Shown: positions 6,609 through 11,473 of the stretch, one piece after another
Layout: each line of letters starts with the position of its first letter
How positions within the stretch are numbered: the stretch's first letter is position 1
Assembly (NCBI GenBank): GCA_002704665.1
Contig: PAHB01000096.1
Location: 1 to 11,473 of the forward strand
Length of the DNA: 11,473 bases
Direction: 5' to 3'
Source of the DNA: Pseudomonadota bacterium
GTDB taxonomy: Bacteria > Pseudomonadota > Gammaproteobacteria > Burkholderiales > Eutrophovitaceae
Notes under the pieces: generated by a model
What the model was told of the DNA's origin: nothing
Databases searched by the model: none
The model's input: only the letters and a program-made list of their open reading frames with translations
Position numbers and translations under genes: made by a program

Positions 6609-7541
6609 ATGACGGCATTAATCTGTGGTTCATTAGCTTATGACACTATTATGGTGTTTCCAGACCAATTTGATAAACATATTCTCAAAGATAAATTAAG
6701 CTCCTTAAACGTCGCGTTTTTGGCTCCCGAAATGCGCAGGGAATTCGGGGGGTGTGCCGGTAACATAGCATACAATCTGAAAATGCTCGGCGAAAACCCA
6801 CTAATTATGGCAACTGTTGGGATGGACTTTTCGCCTTATTCCACGCGAATGCGTGATTTGGGTTATGACCAAGAGCATATTAAAGTCATAGATAATCAAT
6901 ACACGGCGCAAGCTTTCATTACTACGGATGCAGCCGAAAATCAGATAACAACATTTCATCCTGGTGCAATGAACTTTTCTCATAATAATCATATAGAAGG
7001 TGCGCAGAACTTTTCATTAGGGATTGTTGCGCCAGATGGTCGCCAAGGCATGATTCAGCATGCAAGGGAATTTTATGAAAACGGTATCCCTTACATTTTC
7101 GACCCTGGGCAAGGATTACCCATGTTTAGTGGTATCGAGATTATGGATTTTTTTGCAACAGCAAAGTATGTTGCTGCAAACGATTATGAGGCAAAAATGC
7201 TATCAGAGAAAACTGGAAAATCGATGGAAGAGATAGCTTCATTGGTGGAGGCTTTAATTGTTACAAATGGTGAGTATGGTTCGGCTATCTATACGGGAGG
7301 CGAATGTATAGAAATTCCACCTGTCAAAGTAAATGAACCGATTGACCCAACTGGATGTGGAGACGCTTATCGAGCCGGACTAATTTTTGGAATAATAAAC
7401 AACTTGGAATGGCAAAAAATTGGCAAATTATCATCATTACTCGGTGCCATAAAGATTGAATCACAAGGTCCTCAAAATCACATCTTTAACCTTGATAAAA
7501 TTCAAAAGAGCTACATGGATGCTTTCAATGAAGAATTTTAG
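6609..7541 (+). CDS. PfkB-family carbohydrate/adenosine kinase
   Basis: Ribokinase-fold kinase that transfers phosphate from ATP to a sugar or nucleoside hydroxyl; betaproteobacterial relatives are often labelled adenosine kinase, but the substrate is not fixed by sequence. It has 310 residues. Visible are the N-terminal strand ALICGSLAYDTIM, the substrate-binding GGCAGN motif (47-52), IFDPGQGLPMF (163-173), the NDYE motif (191-194, N-x-x-E type, metal/phosphate binding), IVTNGEYGS (217-225) and the anion-hole/catalytic motif DPTGCGD (246-252) with Asp252 as the probable base. The clear AAGGA ribosome-binding site supports this ATG. It sits between rodA and plsC, on the same strand and 11 bp before plsC. 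Nothing in the sequence ties it to wall synthesis; it may be a housekeeping salvage enzyme. Confidence 0.9.
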   Translation: MTALICGSLAYDTIMVFPDQFDKHILKDKLSSLNVAFLAPEMRREFGGCAGNIAYNLKMLGENPLIMATVGMDFSPYSTRMRDLGYDQEHIKVIDNQYTAQAFITTDAAENQITTFHPGAMNFSHNNHIEGAQNFSLGIVAPDGRQGMIQHAREFYENGIPYIFDPGQGLPMFSGIEIMDFFATAKYVAANDYEAKMLSEKTGKSMEEIASLVEALIVTNGEYGSAIYTGGECIEIPPVKVNEPIDPTGCGDAYRAGLIFGIINNLEWQKIGKLSSLLGAIKIESQGPQNHIFNLDKIQKSYMDAFNEEF

Positions 7542-7552
7542 TAACGGGTTCT

Positions 7553-8335
7553 TTGGTAAAAAAATCATTACGAAAAAGCACATTGAATAACGCGAACCAA
7601 ACTTTCTGTTTGATACAGTTATTGAGGTATTTCGCTCTTGTAGTTTTGGTTTTTTATGGTCTTCTGGTTATTGTTGGATTATTTCCTTTCCTAACGCATA
7701 ATCGAAGATGGTCAATAGTTTCCTCTTGGGCCCGGCGGGTGGTTGCAGTTTTGGGAGTAAGGGTATTGGTCTATGGAAAACCTCCAGAAAATGGTCCCTT
7801 TTTCACGGTTTGTAATCACATTTCTTGGCTTGATATTCCAATCGTACATTCTTTTCTTAGAGTCAACTTTATCGCAAAAGCCGATGTTCGTCGCTGGCCA
7901 ATTATAGGTTTTCTTGCCTCTAGGGCAGGAACCGTATTTATCGAAAGAAGAAGGGTAAGAGATCTAAAAAACGTCGGTAAAGTATTAGAAAATTTAATTT
8001 TGTCAGGGGAAAGTGTTTTTTTGTTTCCGGAGGGCACGACAAGTAGGGGAGACGATGTCTTACCATTTCGATCCTCGCTGCTGCAAGTTGCGGTAAATTC
8101 TAATATAGCCGTTTTACCAGTATCTATTAGGTATCTGACGGAAAATCATACGATGAACTATAAACCTGCATATGTGGCTAATGATAGCTTTTTTGATACG
8201 TTGTCTCGAATAGTCGCTAGTCCAAAAACATTTGTGGAGTTGAAGGTACTTGAAACTGTTAACCCCTCTAATTTTAATAGAAGAGCTTTAGCGACTCTTC
8301 TGCGAGAGAGAATTCAATCGTCATTTTCCGCATGA
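7553..8335 (+). CDS. plsC: PlsC-type 1-acyl-glycerol-3-phosphate acyltransferase
   Basis: Membrane acyltransferase of the AGPAT family, expected to acylate lysophosphatidic acid to phosphatidic acid in phospholipid synthesis; a specialised relative such as an ornithine-lipid (OlsA-like) enzyme cannot be excluded. It has 260 residues with a hydrophobic N-terminal segment (about 25-47), the catalytic NHISWLD motif (His89, Asp94), the acceptor-binding block around AKADVRRWPIIGFLASRAG (108-126), FIERRR (129-134), and FLFPEGTTSRG (156-166). The start codon is TTG: an in-frame TGA at 7529-7531 excludes any upstream ATG, and the only other in-frame options start inside the conserved part. A weak GGGT lies just upstream of the TTG. 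The final 15 bp overlap the 3' end of apaH on the opposite strand. Confidence 0.9.
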   Translation: MVKKSLRKSTLNNANQTFCLIQLLRYFALVVLVFYGLLVIVGLFPFLTHNRRWSIVSSWARRVVAVLGVRVLVYGKPPENGPFFTVCNHISWLDIPIVHSFLRVNFIAKADVRRWPIIGFLASRAGTVFIERRRVRDLKNVGKVLENLILSGESVFLFPEGTTSRGDDVLPFRSSLLQVAVNSNIAVLPVSIRYLTENHTMNYKPAYVANDSFFDTLSRIVASPKTFVELKVLETVNPSNFNRRALATLLRERIQSSFSA

Positions 8336-9124
8336 AGCTTGGAAAACCTTTCGATCTTCCAGTCTGATCGCTGAGAGAGATCTACCCCATACACACCCGG
8401 TATCTAGACTTATTATATTGCGCTTTACACTTAAGCCTAATGCGGACCAATGCCCAAAAATAATAGTTGTCTTTTTTGACCTTCTCGTTGGAACATCAAA
8501 CCAAGGCATATATCCTTGTGGCAAATCATTTAAACTTCCTTTAAAGGTAAAATTCATTTTCCCGTTTGCTGTGCATACACGAAGACGAGTGAAGGCATTA
8601 ATGATTACTCTCCAACGTTCATAATTTTCTAATTTTTCGTCCCACGAATCTGGCTTATTCCCGTATATATTTTTTAAGAACGAACGCCAATTATCTCCTG
8701 CAAGATGAGTCTCTACTTCTTTGGCTAGAAGTTTTATTTGTGTAATGTTCCATTGCGGAAGAAGACCGGCGTGAACCATAGAATAATCTTCCTCGGAATG
8801 AAAAAGAGGTTTTTTTCTCAACCAATCGGTTATTTTAAATATGTCTTGTGATGTGAGTGTTTCGTTTAGCGTATCTATTTCTGAGGCTTTTTCATTATTT
8901 GCTACTAACTTGATTAAGTGTAAATCGTGATTGCCTAAAACCATTGTAACGCTCTCCGATAGATCCATAAGGAACTTAAGAGTACTTAACGAATCTGGTC
9001 CCCTATTTACAACGTCACCCACGAGCCAAAGGCGATCTTTTTTAGAATTAAAATCTATTTTTTCAAGCAGAGACTTAAATTCCGTCAGACAACCTTGCAG
9101 ATCTCCGATAGCGTAAGTGGCCAC
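8321..9124 (-). CDS. apaH: ApaH, symmetrical bis(5'-nucleosyl)-tetraphosphatase
   Basis: Metallophosphoesterase of the PPP family that hydrolyses Ap4A to two ADP and, in E. coli, also acts as an RNA-decapping enzyme on Np4-capped transcripts. It has 267 residues, close to the family norm. Motifs in order are GDLQG (7-11), GDVVNRGP (36-43), GNHD (64-67), VHAGLLPQW (117-125), GHW (224-226) and SLDTGCVWG (239-247), covering the metal ligands and the ApaH-type C-terminus. The start is GTG (9124-9122); the two ATGs just upstream hit stop codons within a few codons, and ApaH proteins normally begin M-A-T-Y-A-I-G-D as here. It follows the cytochrome gene on the minus strand after 56 bp and overlaps plsC by 15 bp tail to tail. 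Confidence 0.95.
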   Translation of the reverse strand: MATYAIGDLQGCLTEFKSLLEKIDFNSKKDRLWLVGDVVNRGPDSLSTLKFLMDLSESVTMVLGNHDLHLIKLVANNEKASEIDTLNETLTSQDIFKITDWLRKKPLFHSEEDYSMVHAGLLPQWNITQIKLLAKEVETHLAGDNWRSFLKNIYGNKPDSWDEKLENYERWRVIINAFTRLRVCTANGKMNFTFKGSLNDLPQGYMPWFDVPTRRSKKTTIIFGHWSALGLSVKRNIISLDTGCVWGRSLSAIRLEDRKVFQASCGK

Positions 9125-9180
9125 TGTTCAGTTTTGACTCATAGCATACTGGCAGTTGAAAAAATAAGGCAATCGAGATT

Positions 9181-9687
9181 TTATTGCTTAAGCAAATAAT
9201 CTACCGCGGCTTTTATCTCATCGTCCGATAGCGTAGCTGCGCCGCCCTTGGCTGGCATAATTCCTATGCCATTGATAGCATTTTGATATAGCACTTTTTT
9301 TCCTTTTGCTATTCGAGCTTCCCACTGACTTTTATCTCCCGCTTTTGGAGCTCCTGCCACGCCCGCTATATGGCATACGGCACAAACTTGTTGGTACACG
9401 GTTTCACCATTTTTTAGGGGTTTTAAAGAGGCTGTTTCTTGTGAGGGTATAGGCGGATTTAAAGCATCGACGTCACCAGCTATTTGTATGCTACCAACCG
9501 GCTTCATTCTCTCCGATACTGCTTTTTCTGTTAATGCGTCGGGGGAGATATTTATTCCACCAGTTATTAATTTGACAACCAGTAGGATGGAAGCCAAGGG
9601 AACAAAAAAAGATAAGAAAACCACGACAAAAAGCTGCTGTGGAGTTTGAATTAATGTCTCAGATTGACTTGTCACTTGGGATTCCAT
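9181..9687 (-). CDS. membrane-anchored monohaem cytochrome c (c5 family)
   Basis: Periplasmic electron carrier of the cytochrome c5 type, tethered by an uncleaved N-terminal helix. It has 168 residues: cytoplasmic N-terminus, one membrane segment (about 19-42), a low-complexity linker (about 45-92), and a C-terminal class I cytochrome domain with haem-binding CAVCH (102-106) and probable axial Met144 in GIMPAKGG. The closing helix reads LSDDEIKAAVDYLLKQ. Proteins of this type commonly occur in Betaproteobacteria and are presumed to feed terminal oxidases or other reductases; the partner here is unknown. The ATG at 9687-9685 lacks an obvious Shine-Dalgarno. apaH follows 56 bp downstream with no clear terminator between, so they may share a transcript. 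Confidence 0.93.
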   Translation of the reverse strand: MESQVTSQSETLIQTPQQLFVVVFLSFFVPLASILLVVKLITGGINISPDALTEKAVSERMKPVGSIQIAGDVDALNPPIPSQETASLKPLKNGETVYQQVCAVCHIAGVAGAPKAGDKSQWEARIAKGKKVLYQNAINGIGIMPAKGGAATLSDDEIKAAVDYLLKQ

Positions 9688-9725
9688 AAGTTGTAAATTT
9701 CAGTAATTTTAATCGAATACCCCTT

Positions 9726-9731
9726 ATTATA
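9726..9731 (-). promoter_or_regulatory. candidate -10 hexamer for the cytochrome c gene
   Basis: TATAAT read on the minus strand, about 38 nt upstream of the cytochrome ATG. The sequence 17 bp further upstream is a T-run with no real -35 match; TTGCTT lies too far away (21 bp). It is placed sensibly in the divergent gap shared with the tRNA gene. Confidence 0.35.
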
Positions 9732-9798
9732 TGTAAAACTGCTGGCGGAAAAAAGCAAAAATGGACGCATTGGCATTTTAAAGTTATCCTGATATTTG

Positions 9799-9873
9799 GC
9801 GCCTGTAGCTCAGTTGGATTAGAGTGTCGGCCTCCGAAGCCGAAGGTCGTGGGTTCAAGTCCCGCCAGGCGCG
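9799..9873 (+). tRNA. tRNA-Arg (anticodon CCG)
   Basis: Folds as a complete cloverleaf: acceptor stem GCGCCTG (9799-9805) with CAGGCGC (9866-9872), D stem GCTC/GAGT (9808-9811, 9822-9825), anticodon stem TCGGC/GCCGA (9827-9831, 9839-9843), anticodon loop CTCCGAA with CCG at 9834-9836, and T arm GTGGG-TTCAAGT-CCCGC (9849-9865). The discriminator is G9873 and CCA is encoded at 9874-9876. The anticodon reads the arginine codon CGG. A weak promoter-like pair (TGGACG at 9762-9767, TATCCT at 9785-9790, 17 bp apart) precedes it and would leave almost no 5' leader. The yqaA gene begins within 25 bp downstream, so the tRNA may be cut from a transcript that also carries yqaA. Confidence 0.97.
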
Positions 9874-9900
9874 CCAAAATTCTGGGTGATTATTGGCTAT

Positions 9901-10314
9901 ATGGTTGAATACGCATACTTGGTTGGGCTATTTGTGGCGAGTTTTTCATCTGCGACCATATTGCCAGGGACATCTGAGCTGACTTTTCTCTACCTCCTCA
10001 AAATTGGGTACTCCAGCGAAATTCTAATATCTGTTGCCACCATTGGTAATACATTGGGTGGCATGACCAGTTATCTCCTAGGTTTAGGTGTTTTGCGATT
10101 TTCCTCACGCCGAAGTCATCCTTGGTTAACCGAAGTTTTACGAAAAAGAGGTCCGGTATTATTAATTTTTTCATGGGTTCCTTTTGTTGGTGATATTTTT
10201 TGTTTAGCTGCCGGTTGGCTTCGATTTAATTTATGGTCTAGTTTATTGATGATGGCCATTGGAAAAGGGTTAAGATATTTGTGGCTCGCCATCATTTTTG
10301 AATCTATGAAATAA
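9901..10314 (+). CDS. yqaA: YqaA, small DedA/VTT-type inner-membrane protein
   Basis: Short member of the DedA/VTT superfamily. Larger DedA proteins act in envelope lipid transport and membrane homeostasis, but the role of YqaA is not established. From the ATG at 9901 it has 137 residues; the E. coli protein is about 142. Family landmarks are FVASFSSATILPGTSE (11-26), the re-entrant-loop block ATIGNTLGGMTSYLLG (46-61), SWVPFVGDIFCLAAGWLR (91-108) and AIGKGLRYLWLA (119-130). A GTG at 9886, nine bases past the tRNA CCA end, is an alternative start adding five residues; neither start has a clear Shine-Dalgarno. It lies downstream of tRNA-Arg on the same strand and converges on phoR with a 39-bp gap. 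Confidence 0.9.
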   Translation: MVEYAYLVGLFVASFSSATILPGTSELTFLYLLKIGYSSEILISVATIGNTLGGMTSYLLGLGVLRFSSRRSHPWLTEVLRKRGPVLLIFSWVPFVGDIFCLAAGWLRFNLWSSLLMMAIGKGLRYLWLAIIFESMK

Positions 10315-10353
10315 GTCAAAATTTAAATATACTCTTGTTTAGCCAAAAGAGCC

Positions 10354-11473
10354 TTAATCAGTAAAGATACATCGATTATTTGGAAAACGAAGGCTGAATT
10401 TGCTTCCATGTCCTGGATTGGTTTCAATTTGAAGCTCTGCTTGATGACGATTTGCGACATGCTTTACGATCGCTAAACCTAGTCCTGTGCCTCCTGTGTT
10501 ACGGGATCGACTTTTGTCAATTCGATAGAATCTCTCAGTTAGTCTAGGGATATGTATAGGATCAAATCCGACTCCATTGTCCTGCACACTAAAAACAACA
10601 TTCGAATCTTTTTTCTCCCAACTAACTTTTATAGTTCCTCCTGCTGGGGTATAACGTATTGCATTTGAAAGTAGGTTTCCAAAGGCACTTTGTAGCTCCT
10701 CTGCATTACCTTTTAACCAAGTGCTGCAACGTGAGGAGATAAATAGTTCATGCTTGGTTTCTGGAAACGCTCGAGTATCTCTTATTAAGGTATCCAACAT
10801 CGAGGGAATATTGATTTCTTCTTCATTTCTCAGACCTTCGCTCTCTACTTTCGTTAGAGAGAGTAGATCCTCAATCAGCCGGGTCATGCGGACCGTTTGT
10901 TCCGACATAAGTGGTAATGCTTGTTGCAGCAGACTATTTTTATCAGAAGTTTCGTCTAGAGTTTCTAGGAACCCATGAATGACTGTAAGAGGAGTTCGCA
11001 ATTCATGAGACACATTTGCTATAAAGTCTCGCCGCGCATTTTGAATCCTTTCGATATCAGTAACATCTCTCGCTAGTACTAACAACTTATCATCTTCATA
11101 AGGTAAAATTTGAACTATTAGCAAAAGGTCGCCAAAAGGTTTTTTTAATCGTAGTCTTATTTCGTTTTCGGTATCTGTTTTAGAAGAAGTTAAAGCCGCA
11201 TTAGCTAGTAATTTTTTAAATTGAGGTTGTCTTAAAATAAAAGTTACTTTTTTGCCAAGGTCATCTTCTGTCGTTTGAAAAAACTTTTTTGCAGCTGCGT
11301 TGAACCAAAGTATTTCTTGTTGACGATTTAGTAGAAAAATTCCGTCCGGCAATACCGCACCCGCAGCTTTAGCGCTATTTAGTGCCTCGGATATTTGCCT
11401 TTCTGATACCTCTCTTTCCTCCACGAGGCTTTTGATGTTCGCGTAAATATGCCCCCAAATACCGTTCGCCACC
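10354..11473 (-). CDS. phoR: PhoR, phosphate-regulon sensor histidine kinase (N-terminus outside window)
   Basis: Membrane sensor kinase that phosphorylates the response regulator PhoB under phosphate limitation, with signalling through the Pst transporter and PhoU. About 372 residues are present and the frame is open to the window edge; the GTG at 11472 aligns with the interior of PhoR (NGIWG, just after the membrane region), so it is not the start. Visible in order: a coiled linker (about 12-34), a PAS domain (about 35-140, LPDGIFLLNRQQEILWFNAA), HisKA with NVSHELRTPL (phospho-acceptor His156), and the ATPase domain with N box NLLSNAIRYTPAGG (266-279), G1 DNGVGF (298-303), F box ERFYRIDKSRS (313-323) and G2 GTGLGLAIV (328-336). 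phoB would be expected upstream, outside the window. No strong terminator is visible in the 39-bp convergent gap with yqaA. Confidence 0.95.
   Translation of the reverse strand, partial: VANGIWGHIYANIKSLVEEREVSERQISEALNSAKAAGAVLPDGIFLLNRQQEILWFNAAAKKFFQTTEDDLGKKVTFILRQPQFKKLLANAALTSSKTDTENEIRLRLKKPFGDLLLIVQILPYEDDKLLVLARDVTDIERIQNARRDFIANVSHELRTPLTVIHGFLETLDETSDKNSLLQQALPLMSEQTVRMTRLIEDLLSLTKVESEGLRNEEEINIPSMLDTLIRDTRAFPETKHELFISSRCSTWLKGNAEELQSAFGNLLSNAIRYTPAGGTIKVSWEKKDSNVVFSVQDNGVGFDPIHIPRLTERFYRIDKSRSRNTGGTGLGLAIVKHVANRHQAELQIETNPGHGSKFSLRFPNNRCIFTD

Noticed and set aside
9659..9877. Minus-strand open frame of 72 codons covering the tRNA-Arg gene
   Set aside because: It is antisense to the tRNA and overlaps the 5' end of the cytochrome gene; the protein has no recognisable features and is a typical frame created by the tRNA sequence.
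10331..10353. Possible bidirectional terminator between yqaA and phoR (CTCTT ... AAGAG)
   Set aside because: Only five pairs around a ten-base loop, with no proper T-run on either side.
1..11473. Mobile element, CRISPR, toxin-antitoxin, prophage or defence system
   Set aside because: No transposase, integrase, spaced repeats, or small paired orphan genes were seen; every sizeable open frame is a recognisable housekeeping gene, and gaps are under 300 bp.

Overview
The window reads as a compact, fairly AT-rich chromosomal segment of a proteobacterium, most likely a betaproteobacterium. The order gatA-gatC, diverging from mreB-mreC-mreD-mrdA-rodA, and the protein sequences (for example the MreB start MFGILNSYFSNDIAIDLGTA and the CVPCGSTQVERRAIRES block) are typical of that class. 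A membrane-anchored cytochrome c5-type protein, ApaH, and a PfkB kinase of a kind I associate with Betaproteobacteria agree. The AT-rich codon use suggests a low-GC lineage such as methylophilid or Polynucleobacter-like bacteria, but I cannot place it further from sequence alone.

Layout. On the minus strand, 1-827 holds gatC followed by gatA, which runs off the left edge. These are two subunits of the GatCAB amidotransferase, which makes Gln-tRNA and/or Asn-tRNA from the misacylated precursors. A 173-bp divergent intergenic region (828-1000) carries two near-perfect palindromes and candidate promoter elements. On the plus strand, 1001-6531 is the complete rod-shape (elongasome) cluster mreB, mreC, mreD, mrdA (PBP2), rodA. 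It encodes the actin-like scaffold, the periplasmic and membrane linkers, the transpeptidase and the SEDS glycosyltransferase for lateral-wall peptidoglycan. After a very AT-rich 77-bp spacer come a PfkB-family kinase (6609-7541) and a PlsC-type acyltransferase (7553-8335), 11 bp apart and probably co-transcribed.

The strand then switches. apaH (8321-9124, minus) overlaps the end of plsC by 15 bp tail to tail, and a membrane-anchored monohaem cytochrome c (9181-9687, minus) lies upstream of it. A tRNA-Arg(CCG) gene (9799-9873, with encoded CCA) sits on the plus strand, directly followed by yqaA, a small DedA/VTT-type membrane protein. The right edge holds the cytoplasmic part of the phosphate sensor kinase PhoR (minus strand), whose N-terminus is outside the window.

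The window is almost entirely coding, with no gap over 300 bp, and I see no insertion sequence, phage gene, CRISPR array, toxin-antitoxin pair or defence gene. I found no undescribed system. The observations worth checking are small: a 14-nt exact direct repeat bracketing mreB, palindromes in the gatC/mreB promoter region, homopolymer tracts inside gatA and mrdA, non-ATG starts, a convergent gene overlap, and an alternative pairing around the tRNA ends.
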